Source of the DNA: Hamiltosporidium tvaerminnensis
Taxonomy: Eukaryota > Microsporidia > Dubosqiidae
Length of the DNA stretch: 64,000 nucleotides
Assembly: GCA_022605425.2 (NCBI GenBank)
Contig: JAKIMF020000001.1
Coordinates: forward strand, 932,501 to 996,500
Reading direction: 5' to 3'
Shown piece after piece: positions 10,937-24,366 of this stretch. A program made the position numbers and the translations under genes. Within the stretch, counting starts at the first letter, position 1. Each line of letters begins with the position of its first letter. The notes below the pieces were generated by a model. That model searched no databases. It was not told the DNA's origin and worked only from the letters and a program-made list of their open reading frames with translations.

Positions 10937-12249
10937 ATGAAATTCAAGAACCAAATTATTATAGTTTTATTAATGGGAACACGCTATATTAGCATGGAAA
11001 TAATAGAAAACAATGGATTAAGGAGTTAGAAACAAACCTTTGTACATATTTATATTCTTATGTCGATAATATTCAAAGACAATTTATTGAGAATTCAAAA
11101 TATGACCTACATCTATTAAGTATTACCCAAGGAAATAAAACTGAAGATTTATATTTTAAAATTTTAAAGTCCATTCGAATGAAAGAATTTTTTTGTAAAT
11201 TTCTAATTGCGTCATATAGTATGAAACAATTATTAAACGAATTTTCTATATTTTCATTTTACGAAAGAAAAACATATTCGATAATGAGAATTCCAAACAA
11301 AATTAAGGAAACAACAAAATCATCAGGAAAATTTTGTATTTTTAGTAATAAATTTGCTCTTTCTCTTATTTCGAGATATATTAGACATCTTTGGGAAATA
11401 TATAATAAAATCAATTCTATTTTAACGGAATACGAAGTTATTTCTATAATTCAGCCGATAGAATACACTGAATACAATATATATACAATAACAGAAATAT
11501 TAAGGAGCAATAAAAACTTTTATAATTCAAATTTTGCACTCGTTTTAGAAAAGAAATACACAGACGATATGAGAGAAAGAATTATCAAATTTGAGAATTT
11601 AGTACCTACTAAGATTGAAAAATATGAGATATATTCATTACAGTATTTTCAGATAACGGATTTCTTTGCAAGAATAAAAAAAGAAATTTGCAAAATATCT
11701 TTTTTATGTTCTGATCTAAATTGGGAAACCTATATGAAACCAAAAAACATTTTTGATGATAGCAATTCATATCAATATTATTCAACAGATTTGGATTATA
11801 AGTATCAAGACACTATCTTAAAAATGAAAATCTATAAATTTAGTGTTGTGAAAGATTTTGCGGTAATAACTTCTATTCAAAATATCAAAGAGATAGGTTT
11901 ATGCCGTTTTTCAACAAATAACACTTCAAAAAAAAATGGTAAACATGTTCAATCTTTGTGTCTATATCTATTTCTTTACAAAATAGACATATCAAAATCG
12001 TATTATCCATCATTTCCATATATTAGTCTACAAATTGAATATGATTTGAAAATTGTAGTAAATATAAATGAGAAAATGTATCCAGATGACATAATATACA
12101 AAATAAAATGTTTGCGAAATTTCGCAACAGACAATTATAGTATTAAAAGTATTCAATCTAATGTTGAATCGGAGAATATTACTTCCGAAAAGAAAAAATT
12201 AATTGAAATTTTTCAAAATATTACAGCCGAACAAGAAAGATTTATTTAG
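10937..12249 (+). pseudogene. Predicted secreted protein of a local family, one apparent frameshift near the N-terminus
   Basis: An ATG at 10937 opens MKFKNQIIIVLLMGTRYIS, a likely signal peptide, in one frame. From about 10993 the homology runs in another frame as KELETNLCTYLYSYVDNIQ, and that frame stays open without a stop to 12249. One indel between 10990 and 11025 would therefore restore a protein of roughly 437 residues. The open part alone, from the ATG at 11179, gives 356 residues. It is rich in Ile, Lys, Tyr and Phe and has no known domain that I recognise. The paralogue at 6116 is badly broken. The gene may be real with a sequence error, or recently inactivated. Host-directed function is only a guess from the signal peptide. 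Confidence 0.6.
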
Positions 12250-15200
12250 AGAATCGTTTCATAAATTGAAAAATTTATTTGGTACTTTTATATTTAATTA
12301 TTGCATTATTTGAAATATAAAGTTATTTTAATACTTTGTAATGTTTTTACACTTGATTTGTATTCGAATGTAATTTTTTGTAAAAAAAATCGTTGGAATC
12401 AAATTTATGGCATTTTTTAATTCATAAAAAATTTGATGCTGTACTTTGAATTGTAATATTTATGTGTACTTGAATCTCATGACTAAGAAAAACCAGGTGT
12501 TCATAAAAATATAATGATCATTCAAAATTAAAGTGATTAAATGGAGTAAAACAATAAAACAATATCACAATTGTTGAGTCTGAGGAAACAAATTCATCCG
12601 TGCTTGATAAACAATACAAAAGAAATAAAAGTTTTAATATATACTGAAATTAAAGTAGTTTATACTCCATGTAAAGAGCTAAACAATAATTCTATATTTT
12701 AAGGCGAAAAAAATCTTAACTTAATTTAGAAAGATCAATTTCGAATTAAAATTTATTTCATGGAAATATAAAAGTAGAAGAATAATAGCTGATTTGAAAA
12801 TAATATTCAATCAAATAAAATATAATTGTAAATTATTCTAAGAAACATTTTTTCAATTTCGAAATACCTCAAATTGTTTTCTTTTATCAAGAACAATTCT
12901 TTATAAATCTTGAAGAAGAATTTTATACAAATTAAGAAAAGGTGTACATTATTCGTTTTGATTTGCTAAATATATACGAATTTGACAGAATAAAAGATAT
13001 TTCGAGCTTGAAAAGATCTATATACCGCCTTTTAATTTATCCGGTGGAAAAATTTGTCGCTTCTCTGACCAATATTGGTTATTAAGTTCAAAAGTATATT
13101 ATTTATGTAAAAACAGAAGTCAAAAATAAAATCTAAAGAAAACCACTATAAATTCGTTTCTTCTAAGTGTTTTAAAAAAAGTCTTAAATCCCATTTTCGT
13201 GGTAGCATAGATATAAGATATAAATCTGGGAATTTTAGAAATTATTTATATAAAATGCTCAAATATTTTGTCAGGTTGTTAAGTATTTAAAAAGTACAGA
13301 TACACACATATTTCAAAAATTTAAGAAATAATACATTCAAAATTCCATATAATATTATTATGAAAGTATATACATACAATAAAGTTATTGCTTCTAGAAT
13401 AAAATTCCAAGCAAACAATGTTTTGCGAAATTTTAAGACAATTTAGAAAATATTTTGTATGAAATCTTTTCGTACAAAATATTTGAGATTATTCATTTTC
13501 GAACCACATTTTTAATGTAAGAATTCTCTTTTAGAAAGGTGAAACGTATTCTTTTATTCCCCTTTCTATATCTGCTTGATATTTTTGGGTAAAACCATAA
13601 TACAATTTTTGAGAATAGAAGCATTATTTTGAAAATTAAACCACGGAACAAATCAGAAATCAGTATGAACTTTATAAATTTATTTACTAAACCTCAAAAT
13701 TGTGTTTCATGTTATTTTGCTGTTTAAATTTTAAATTTTTGTGCTTTGTATTTCTACTTCTACCAAAGAAAAATACTAGAATTTGCTATGATATGTTTTT
13801 TTTTGTGAAATTTGCAGATTTAAATAAATATTTTCATGAAACTTTATAACTTTTTTTTTAAATAAGTATTGTTTAACAGCGTGCTATTTTATTGGGATTT
13901 GACATAATATATACCAAAGCTGATATTTATCTCAAATTATAATATTTCGTGCTCATTTTCCAGCTCATTTAGTTCTAACTTCAGTGAATGATATCAATTT
14001 ATTTAAGAAAATTTAAATTACTCGAACTGTATAAATATTTTTTTGTTTCATTGGATCAAATAAAAAGTAAAAATATCAATTAATACTGATTACCATAGAT
14101 TTAGAGATATTATCATAAATCCAACTAGTTTCGGCCTAAAATTCTTATGAAAATATTTTTTTAGTTAAATTACTAGATAGATTACTCAATCTTATTTATT
14201 TAGAAATAATTTCTAGTAAAACGAAATTCTAATTAGACTATCTATAGATTCAAATTATAAAACAGACCGATTATAAAATATATAGATAAATTAAAATACA
14301 ATAATAAGTTGTGATATATATTTTATTATATATGAATTCGTTATATGAAAAGTTTAAAAAATACATTAAAAGATATTAGAAAGCAATCAAATTTGCGAAT
14401 TCAAAAATTTTCCATCACAATATTTGAGCTTTTAGATCATCTTCTTTTCAACTTCTAAATTTCTAAATAGATTTTTATAATTAGAATTTTTCTTAATTCG
14501 AAATGTGAAAATTAAGCGATAAAGACTTTTATTATGGGGATATTGCTATTTGTTTAAAAATTCTATTGACTTTATATAATATAAATAATAGAAGAAGATA
14601 CCAAATGAATATCTGCATTATTTACTTGAAAATATCGACTAGAAACGTTTAATACATATACTAGCTTTAAAATCGAAATATAAAATGAATTAAATTTTCA
14701 TTTTAATTGATGTTAGACTATGGCTTTCATAGGTTTATTACTGTTTTAACCGGTCGATATTTCATAATTTAATATATACGAAAGAATTATTGTTGTTAAA
14801 AATATTACATAGCACATATAAGTATGTAATAACTTTCTTAAAAACAAAATTTGATCTATAAAGTGACTGAAATGATTTTTTTCAAAAGATAAGCCTCTTT
14901 ATATTTCGATTAAAGAAACAAAAAGTATTCGAATTTAAATATTTGGATAAAAATATTCGCCTTCCATTGAAAATTATTTTTTTTAAAAAAGTTATTCGCG
15001 ATATAATAATCATCAAAGAACATGTTTTGGTTGGAAAGTAATTCCTGAAAAAAAACTTTTAACTATTATATAATTACTTTAATGTCTCAAAACTTATATC
15101 ATCATCCCTTTACACAATTTCATTAAGCGTCAAGCAAACAATTTAAATTGCTATCAATTTTTTTTCGATATTTACAAGTAGTAACTGAGTATAAGAAACA

Positions 15201-16084
15201 ATGAGCAAGCTTTTTTTATTTATAATATTTATGATTATTAAAAGAAGTAATAATTGTTTTTTAAACAAAAATGAAATTTAATGTCCTAAATATTATGATG
15301 AGATTTATTAGAACCTACTATTTATTCTCAAATACTTTGAAGTTGGGTCTGAAAGAGAAATTGAACACATTTGATTCAAAAAAATCATAAATTTTGAATT
15401 ATTAAATTTGAATGTATGAGTAAATCGCAGAATTTATATCATATATCTGATATATCAATTTTAAATTAAACTTATCAAATGTTTAAATGTGAACTACGGT
15501 TAGATTAATGTCACTGACATAGCAAGAAGGAAACTTTATAAATTACTTTCAACTTGACTTATTTCTTTGTAAATTTGGTTGTTTAAAATATTATTTTTCT
15601 TTCGTACTTAGTTCTAATCTATTAGAAAAAAATCTAAAAAACTTTTTTTTCAAACCAGGCGACAAAATGTATTTTATAATTAAAAATGTTTTTACGAACA
15701 TTAAAGTCTTTAAGACTATATAAATTATATCCAAGCTCAATTTAGAAGAAAGATTGAGAATATATCTAAAAATCTGTAATATATAAAGCAGGAAAATGAA
15801 TTTATAGACTTTTAAAATTTTATCAGGTATATTTTTAAGAATCAGAATATTATAGAGATGGTATAAAGATATAAAAAACATATAGACCTAATTTATGGCT
15901 TTAAAATAAAATCAAGTAAAAGAAATCGATATTAAATTACCGTAGAATACAAAAATTACACAATATTTATAATTATCTCATTAGAATAATGTTAAAATAC
16001 AACATTTTTCAAAAAAATAAATTTAGACCTTTAAAAAATTTACTTCATAAATATTTTTTTCAAATATTTACTTTAACTAAAAAA
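12250..16084. other. AT-rich gene desert, nothing recognised
   Basis: There are short inverted repeats, such as ATATTTTGTATGAAA with TTTCGTACAAAATAT near 13450-13482, which could form a hairpin. The 96-codon minus-strand frame at 15591-15881 is Ile/Leu/Lys/Phe-rich, lacks any motif or CCC signal, and is probably chance. Nothing else is recognised. Confidence 0.55.
13449..13483. repeat. Perfect or near-perfect hairpin, 15-bp arms
   Basis: The arms are ATATTTTGTATGAAA and its near-complement TTTCGTACAAAATAT, separated by a few bases. It lies in the desert with no gene near it. It could be a stem-loop or a decayed element end. Confidence 0.4.
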
Positions 16085-16087
16085 CCC
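16085..16087 (+). promoter_or_regulatory. CCC start-proximal motif of the E(z) gene
   Basis: CCC lies five bases before the ATG at 16093, inside an otherwise A/T-only leader. Confidence 0.5.
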
Positions 16088-16092
16088 TTTTA

Positions 16093-17797
16093 ATGGATCC
16101 GGAAAAGGCTGTTAAAAATATAATTTCAGATGCCGAAAATGAATATAAAGACGAAATCTGTAAAATACTAAATGATAATCAAAAATATCTAAATTTATTC
16201 AGAAAAAATATTCCCTCTTCTTCGATACAGCCACAATCATATAGAACGAACGTAATACCATTTATTCAGCCCCATCCTAGATATACATTTTATATGGATG
16301 CACCAAAAAATATACCAAGTCAGGATGATCCAATTCTCAGATATATTCCGTATATAAATACCACCTCACATGAAAATTCTGTTAATATAATTAATTACGA
16401 TGAAACTTCATTGAAAGAAAATCCGTTAAACTATAAAGAAGAGCTACGGGAAAGAGCTTTGATAAAGACATTTAGTCATTACAGCGATCTTGATCTTTTT
16501 AATTTAAAGAACCTCTATGATCAGAAAGATCCTACTGTAGATGTACATCTAAAAAATAGATTTCCATTAATTTTAGCCGTCATAAAAACTATGGATCTTT
16601 CACTCGAATGTATTTTAAATCATTGGGAAAAATATTTTGATACTCGGCCAAAGACTCTTTATAATGATAATAATGCATTCAGAGAACACTTTTGTCATGT
16701 TTGTATGATTTTTGACTGTGGATTACACGAAAAAATTGCCAATATTGTCGTAAAAGGAAATACTCATATTAATCAGAAAATAATTTGTAATTGCAGTAAA
16801 AAAAGTATCAAATCAGAATACCAGAATCCAAAAAAAAATCAAATTACAGATAAATCTTGTTTGAGTCAGAAGAATAAAAAAATTAAAAGCAACAAGCTCA
16901 GTCGATCATACAGCGATTGCCAGAGTTCTAAATAATGCTTCTAAAATTATTCCACTCACATCTTGTCTTTCATCATTGTTTATAAAATTTGCGTTTCAAT
17001 GGGACGTCGAATGCAATATTCTACAGAATATAAATTATGTTGCGTTGAGTGCAGAAAAATTTAATGTCCCAATCAAAAAGAAACCAAAATTTTGTACAAA
17101 TAAAATTGTAAAATTTGCACATGACGAATTCTTCAGTCCCTGTGTTCATAAAGGTTCATGTTATAAGAATGAAGAATGTAAATGTTACAAATTAAATATG
17201 TTTTGTGAAGAAAGCTGTTTGTGTTTGGAATGCGATAATATTTTTGAAGGTTGTAAATGCAAAAAATGTAATAACAAATGCCAATGCTATATTTATTATA
17301 GAGATTGCACACCTAAATGTGGAAATAGATACAGAAAGCCAGAAACTTTTAAACACACGTGTTTTAATACGGATTTATCATTTTACAATTCCAAAAAATG
17401 TTTTATCGGTCGTAGTTTTGTAGAAGGCTTTGGATTATTTGCAGGCTGCTTTATTAAATGTGATTCATTTGTTGGTGAATATATTGGTGAGGTTATAACG
17501 AGCGAGGAAGCAGAAAGAAGAGGGGAATTCTATGAAATTAGAAAATCTTCTTATTTATTTGATCTTTGTCATAAAAACGGAGATGTTTATCATACAATAG
17601 ATGCTTCTAAAATCGGAAATCCATGTAGATTTATAAATCATTCAAAAAATCCCAATCTAAGAGCCAAAATGTTCCAAGTTATGGGAGTAAAACGAATAGG
17701 CTTTTTTGCTGTGAGAGATATTAGAGAAGGAGATGAATTATTTTTTGATTATAATTATAACCAAGAACAAAAGAAAAATTACGATTTAATAGACTAA
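16093..17797 (+). CDS. EZH: Enhancer-of-zeste-type histone H3 lysine methyltransferase (split by a one-base frameshift)
   Basis: Two frames, 16093-16935 and an open frame running through 16976 to 17797, join into about 567 residues if one base near the A7 run at 16876-16882 is skipped. The first part carries EHFCHVCMIFDCGLHE (about 16684-16731), which matches the MCSS zinc segment of E(z). After the shift, DHTAIARVL matches the DNFCAIARL region. Next comes a CXC pre-SET cysteine domain (about 17132-17330, CxHKGxC, CEExCLC, CEC-like repeats). The SET domain (about 17400-17780) has VEGFGLF, GEYIGEVITSEEAERRG, RFINHS, RIGFFAVRDI and ELFFDYNY, including the Asn-His-Ser and the final Tyr. In other eukaryotes this is the PRC2 subunit that methylates H3K27. 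The family call is firm. That a PRC2 complex exists here is inferred. Confidence 0.88.
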
Positions 17798-18435
17798 TAT
17801 AAGATTTATTTGAATATAAATTTGGTTTTTTTTAATTTTTCTATTGAGATAATTGATTCAGTAAAAACATAGTTTAAATTTTTCTATAATTTTTATTCTA
17901 GGAATAAATACTTCGATTATTATTTTTCTTTAATATTTTTTTTGACTATTTCTTCTTGTTTTACTTAAGTTTTTGTAACTCAAATATATTTTGATAATCT
18001 TACATTTCTCATTGATTCTGAAAATCTAGTATAGAATTGCAAAGACTTTCATGGCAGATTCTGCATCGTATATTTTGCTTAAGGATAAACTAATGTAAAA
18101 TACAGCAGAAATATTCTCCATGCTTATCAAAATGAAGGTATGTGGGTGTTGATGCATTTTTGGCTAGAAAAGTCTTTTTTTATATTCGGACGTAGATTAC
18201 AACCTCAAATAAATAAAAAAACTTACTTGTTTGTTCATTGCTGTTATATTTTACCTCTCTGTATTGCAGATGAACAGATAAAACTCACCGTAATCTTGCC
18301 GCTATTCATTCTCTTAGCATTTCATTTAGGTTATTTTTCTTTTCTGAGAAGTTCTGTCCTAAGAAGTAGAATTATTTCTAAATTCACAGCTACTTATATT
18401 TTTTCTTCAAACTCTTACTTTTATATTCCATAACT
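17798..18435. other. AT-rich spacer, nothing recognised
   Basis: The 97-codon frame at 18140-18433 shows no motif, no upstream CCC signal and no homology I know. I do not call it a gene. Confidence 0.45.
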
Positions 18436-18439
18436 TATA

Positions 18440-18650
18440 ATGCTGTTCATACATCAGGACATTGAACTTTGAACTTTGACACAATCCATTATTTCTCCAT
18501 TTGTTATTTCAATCTGATGTAAATCGAGATTAAAAGTGATTGGCTCGTAGATCTAGTGTGGTTTATATCACAGAGAAACTATACAATGATTTTTACACTA
18601 TTTCATGCATCATCGTTAGCAGATGTTTTTAATGTGGTGTTTTCTCACTT
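18440..18650 (+). repeat. Decayed fragment of the 0.75-kb dispersed repeat family
   Basis: The order TTGTTATTTCAATCTGATGT, GATTAAAAGTGATTGGCTCG, TAGTGTGGTTTATATC and GTGGTGTTTTCTC aligns block by block with 22940-23110 and 42300-42480. Those in turn align with the end of the intact copy near 41200-41335. Confidence 0.5.
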
Positions 18651-19275
18651 TAGGTAATATATAAAGAAAAATATATTCGTTATTCAGAATCCGGATTATT
18701 AAGATTTTGTTTTTGTGATATTTCCTTCATATTTAACATTTTTTCTCTTCCCCATATTCGAATCTTCATCTGCGTTAATTTTGTTCATTAACTGTGGTTA
18801 AACTGTTTAAAACAAGAGGTACAGAATTTTTTTACTCAGTTACCACTATTTTCCTCGTTACTCACTTGTTTTGAGATGTATCTTGTTCCTCATACTTTCA
18901 GCATCTTAAATAAACTATATGAGCATCTTTTCCTAACATCATCGACTTTAAGACAGAAACTCGTGTCTTCTTTATCGATCAAAAGAAATGTTTTATACTC
19001 TCTTTTAGCAATAATATCGACTGAAAGTATGTTCTAGATTTATTTCTTAAAATAAAATCTATGATTTACATCAAATAAGAAACAAATAAATGTATAGAGG
19101 ATTATACCTTCAAAAAAAATTTCAACCCCGAAAGGAATAAATTCGATAACCTTATCTTTATATTTTACACACTTAATGAACTTCAGTCTTCAATGATTTT
19201 AATTTATTTATACTCTGGCTATTCCCCGTCTGCTCGAAGACTTCACATCTTTATTTTACTCTTATATTATTGCTG
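18651..19275. other. AT-rich spacer, nothing recognised
   Basis: No open frame, repeat partner or RNA gene was recognised. Confidence 0.45.
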
Positions 19276-19773
19276 TTAACAGTAATAGTAGACAATAATG
19301 TCAAAATAACCAGCCTGCATTGGAATGTTAATTAAGAAAAACTGTTCTAAAAGCGGATTTGTGAACAATTTAATATGATTTGAGCCACCACACACACAAT
19401 CATTTTTATTCGAATACATGAATAAAAATACACTTTTTGGCGTTCGTTTTGAAATCTGACTATGAATACGAAAGTATGAAGTCATGATCTCTACTCTATC
19501 AAATGGATCTTTTGAATGCCAGACTATGTTTAATGATAAATATATTAGTATCTTATTGTCTATTTGATGCTTTTTTAACTTCATTTGTGCGCTTAATTTG
19601 CAACCAATTTTACTATAATATGTTAAATTTATCACTACAACCATCCCTCTCATTTTCTGATGAAGCATAAAATCTTTTACACTAATATTTACTTTCTTTG
19701 TACTTTGGTTTTCCTCAGCGGTGGAAAAACCATTATAATTCCATTTTTTGTTGCAAATTTGTATGTTGCCCAT
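19276..19773 (-). CDS. Hypothetical protein, 165 residues (doubtful)
   Basis: The frame is longer than most chance frames in this AT-rich spacer, and its composition is more balanced, with residues such as MRGMVVVINLTYY. I do not recognise a family. There is no signal peptide, no CCC or GGG motif next to the start, and no paralogue in the window. It could be a remnant of a transposon or a short lineage-specific gene. Codon use cannot decide the matter by eye. Confidence 0.25.
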   Translation of the reverse strand: MGNIQICNKKWNYNGFSTAEENQSTKKVNISVKDFMLHQKMRGMVVVINLTYYSKIGCKLSAQMKLKKHQIDNKILIYLSLNIVWHSKDPFDRVEIMTSYFRIHSQISKRTPKSVFLFMYSNKNDCVCGGSNHIKLFTNPLLEQFFLINIPMQAGYFDIIVYYYC

Positions 19774-22700
19774 ACTATTGCCTTATTTTTTTGATTTAAA
19801 TAATTTGACTATGTATAAATCCCGACAAATAAAGATGGAGACGTGGTGAATGTAGAACATTTAAAAGCGATGGGGTATCAGGTCTCTGTTATCGTGTTAA
19901 GTAATATGATTATGTGTAAATTTAGTAAAAAAACTATGTAAAAATTAATTACAAATATAAACATTTACTAAATACGGAAATATATTAGAAGTGTACGAAT
20001 AGAAAAAACAAAAAGGTTTAAAATGCGTCATTAATTTCTTAAATAAATGGTTAAGGAGATGAAAATTCTAGACAGGAGCAGCAACTCGAGCTATTTTGTG
20101 GTAGCTTATTTCTTAGCAAAGCCTAAGTAAACCTTTTACAGTCAGTTAATTCACTTATATATTGTATTATGGCTGCAGCCATGCAAAAACTTTGGGAATT
20201 CAATAGTTTAAAAACATTTATTTGGCTGCCAGCTCGGTAGCATAAAAAGTAGATGACAGCATTAGAGAATATTATTGCATAATTTTTTTTGAGAAAACAG
20301 ACATTTGAATATTTAGTTTAGTTCGAGATGACTTGATAGATGTTTTGGATATAACTCAAGCTCTTCTTTTTAATTGAGAGAATGAATTTAAATTATACTG
20401 TATATGGGATGCTTTTGAGCATTCGTATTATCAGAGACAACCACTAGTCAAATTTGCTAAGGAAGTCGAAAATTCTGTTAAAAAAAAGGTTCAATATTAA
20501 GCCTGAAGTATATTAAAAGCAATGGCTGAAAAAAGTTTAAACATTTAGGCTAACATATTAAAGGCCGTAGAGCAGGGATGATAATTCAAATTATTTTTTT
20601 TGCAGAATATTATTTATCAAGAGTCATTATGCCATAAATGCTTGGATTTTCAAAAGTTTCAAACCTTATATATCAATTAATAAACAAACAAATTCTAGTC
20701 AATTTATCATAATCGATTCCCTAAGTTCATTAAACCAATTTTTAAAATTATTTACCGTGTTATACTATACTGCGTTTTGTTGGCTCTAAATTAGGAATCT
20801 TTTGGCAATATTCTGGAACTCACAACAACCATTGAAATACTCTTTAATGAAAAGAGTTATTCTTTTGGTGATCACAAAGCAATTTTTGCAATGGGAAAAG
20901 TCATTTTATACGTATTTAATTAGCGTACAAATTATTGCAATATGATTGACAGAAAAATGCGAATCTGCGTGAATATATAAACTTTTATTAATTCATTTCA
21001 TCAAAAAGTTGTCTTTCTGTTCCTGAATGAACAAAAAATGATACAATCATTGTAACGCGAACCAAACAATCAAGGTTTAAACGGAGTAAATATTTACAAC
21101 AGAGCAGGCGATATAAAGATTCGACCCCTTAAAAAACCTTTGTATTATCGCTTTCAGATTTCGATTTAGTAGCAAAGAATATTAAAAAATAGAGATTTTA
21201 ATTCTTATGTCGAAACCCTCGTCCCCGAGCTGCGTGTGAAACTAATAGATATCAGATGCGGTAAAATTTATAAAAAGATGTACACTTCAGAATGACTGGA
21301 ATTTCAGTATGTTCTTTGCCACACAATTCAAATATGATTATAAAATTTCTCGTTGCTCGATTCGCGTTATCGCTACTCTTATCTCTGTAAAGAAACATTC
21401 CAAAAATGCAATTCCCAAAAATTATTTACCGAACCAAAATAGGCAAGCATTTGAAGTGATTATAAAAATCACTTATAATTAACTTAAATTCATAATTTTG
21501 CAAATAATCGGTGAAATACATGTACATCAATCATATTAATAAATTACACTACATATTTTTTGTAATCTTGGTTTCATTTTTAGTATAAAATAATAGGTAA
21601 TATGATTATGGTTTAGATATACGTAAAAACTAAATAGTTTTTCCTTTTTTTAGAATTTCTTTTAAAAATTATTAAACACTATTTTTTTGTCACAATTTAT
21701 ATAAATTTTTTGATTCATTGGCTAATTAAAAAAACAAATCTCTAAAAAAATGAATCTAAACAGTCCACAGTCAGAGAAATAAGTTGAACCGCTCCGTGTG
21801 TAATGATTTTTCGATTCTTGGGTGAAATTATCGCTTAATATGTTTATTGCGGGTATTTCTGCGCAATTAAATGCAATGGGCATCAGAGGATCTTTCGTAC
21901 TTTGATCTGAAATAAATTAACAGAGATTATTTCAAAAGCTATCATTATACCGCTTCTTTTGTTGCAATTATGTTTCAGGGAAGTAAATTGTTAATTCTGG
22001 CTATCTACTGAAACCAATGAGTCTTGATTAAATTATTAAATTGCCTAATACTCTGAAATTACGTAGCAAATATCTTTGGAATATTAGAATTTTCATTTTT
22101 TTGTCGTCCAAGTAATGTTTTGGATAATATTTGCATAGTATGGTGTATAAATAAAACTTTCTGTGTGCTTCTGTATTGCGTAGTATTATTCTGGTAAGAT
22201 TGCTAATTATTTCGGGCAAGAATATTTCAAGAAATGAATATTCAATAATCGGCCGCTATCAGATGTCTTTACTGTCGAACACCGATGGGATGAAACATAG
22301 ATCGTAAAGAATCATCATCTGAATTGAAGTCTTTTTTTGAGAAAACGAAGATTTAGAGATGATTCTTTGTGTGTAATTATAATTAAATCTATCAATAGTA
22401 ATATTTTTGATTACTATTGTAGTATTTTACTACATAATTATGAGTTATGGAATTCCTCATAGAATATAAAATTATATTTCATTAAACTCCAATTGTGGAA
22501 GAAAAGAAATAGAAGACCTAGTTAATAAAATAAATAAACCTTTTTTTAAAAAAACAACACTTGGTTATACTGGTTAACAAACCTTTTAATATGGTAATAG
22601 CGCTTCGCTATCAAAGATACTTAACTGGGGCCTCGACAGAGGTTACAGCAAGTATATTTCAAAATCTACCCAATCCATGGATCTGGTTTTTCAATCTGTT

Positions 22701-22914
22701 TCTCGGAATTCTTTTTTTCTGTCTTTATAACTTACAGTTTTTGATACTGCTGTTATTTACATACATTTATCATGAACCGACAATTTAAAACGAGAAGAAA
22801 AATAAAAAGTAAAAATAATGAATAAATTTATAAATTGCGTATTGATTATGATACAGAAACTGGAGATTACAATGATTTTTTTAACTTTGTAAGGTTGTTT
22901 GGTTACTTATTCAA
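19774..22914. other. Gene desert, nothing recognised
   Basis: The stretch has slightly higher GC patches, for example 21220-21260 (CCCTCGTCCCCGAGCTGCGT), but no frame, RNA gene or repeat partner that I can support. Short frames at 22028-22219 and 22561-22788 lack motifs. Confidence 0.45.
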
Positions 22915-23115
22915 TTACTCATTTACCTCTCGGTTTCGAGGATACCTACTGGAAATTTTCCAATTGCTTCTTTCAATCCGTTGTAACTCATGATTAGATG
23001 GGAATGGTCTAAAGATCCAATGTGGTTTATATTCCACCAAAATCTCAACAATAATTTTCACAACAATTAAATAAACTCATTAATTACTAGGTAGTTTTTA
23101 ATGAGGTTATACTCT
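22915..23115 (+). repeat. Decayed fragment of the 0.75-kb dispersed repeat family
   Basis: CTCGGTTTCGAGGATACC matches TTTCGGGGTCGAGGATGA at 42286, and AATGTGGTTTATATTCCACC matches the GTAGTGTAGTTTTATTCCCA region of the 41.2-kb copy. The end, TAGTTTTTAATGAGGTTATA, parallels GGTTTTTTATGTGGTTATCC. Confidence 0.5.
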
Positions 23116-24366
23116 CTCCACTCTTTGTAGGGTTTGATGAATCAAAAACACAAACTTCAAAAAAAACAAAAGAAAGACTAAAACAAGTTTTCTGATTACT
23201 CTTGTATTAAAACGTCGTAATATTTTTATAAATCCTAATTATTAAGATGGTATATTCAGTTAAATAACTTATGAGTGTGAGAGATCTGATAAGTCATAGG
23301 AGCATGGTAATAATGAAGCATATGAACAAGAGAGGGAATTTTACACTTTGAACATGTATTGGCTTTGAAATTAATTTAGTTTTATTCCTAGAGTATTTAA
23401 AACATATGCCATCACTTATAAATATTTACAGAGTTACAGCAATATTAAGTACGGGTCGGTGTTTCAAATCAAAATTGAATTTTCAATGCGTAAAATTTTA
23501 TTGTAGTACTAAAAACAAGAAATCTTTATTCTAATCTTTATTTATATTAACTACTCATGAAATTCAAATTAAATAATTTAGCAATAGGTTCTATATTTTT
23601 GAATTGTTACAAAAATCTTCAGTGTATTATTTAAAAAAAATCGATATTGGGTATATAAAATTCTCCTCAAGAAGCTTAATAATATTATTTGTCAGAATGA
23701 GAAATCATCAGACTCGAAAAATAGAAAATTATATAATATCGCTTATTCTATAATGAAATAATTGTATTTTAGTCCCGTGTATTTAAAGATATTTCATGCT
23801 TTAAATAAACGCTTAAAATATCAGTTAATAGGATGTAAAAAACAATAGGCAACAAAATACTCATCCAATGAATAATCTCGGCAGATCTGGGCTATTATCA
23901 TGATTTTAGATCCTATAACTAAAAACGAAATCGATGTATAAAATAAAAGGCTAGAAATGTTAATATTTATTTAAGTTTGGTATTAATTAAAAAGTATTTC
24001 AGAAAGTCATTTATTTAATAAATCTGAACTTGAATAAATATTTTAAAAACAAAACAGGCTAAAAGCACAATATAAATTTTTATAAAAGATTATAAAAAAT
24101 AGCTTAAATACCTATTTATATGTATAAATCCCGGTTCTTTTATATTTTTGAATTCAAAATAGTACGCTTAAATTTGTTTAAATAAAAACCTTAAAGACCG
24201 GGATTTTGAGATGACCTTGGATCTATTAAAAGTGCTTTCATACATCTTATATAATTTAAAACTTGCTTGGATAAAATTTTATATCAAAAATAGTTTTTTA
24301 TTCAAATTAATCAAAAAATATAGAAACCTAGTGAAACACATAAAATTAATCATCGATACTCTAAAT
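23116..24366. other. AT-rich spacer, nothing recognised
   Basis: No gene is supported. The plus-strand frame at 24211-24426 overlaps the end of the leucine-rich-repeat gene and is a shadow. Confidence 0.5.

Noticed and set aside
15591-15881. 96-codon minus-strand frame rich in Ile, Leu, Phe and Lys
   Set aside because: The composition is what AT-rich DNA gives by chance. It has no motif, start signal or paralogue.
18140-18433. 97-codon plus-strand frame
   Set aside because: It has no motif, start signal or partner, and it lies in a repeat-containing desert.
18560-18600. ACAGAGA motif as part of a U6 snRNA
   Set aside because: The neighbouring U6 sequence (AGCATGGCCCCTG-like) and the internal stem are absent, and the stretch belongs to a repeat fragment.
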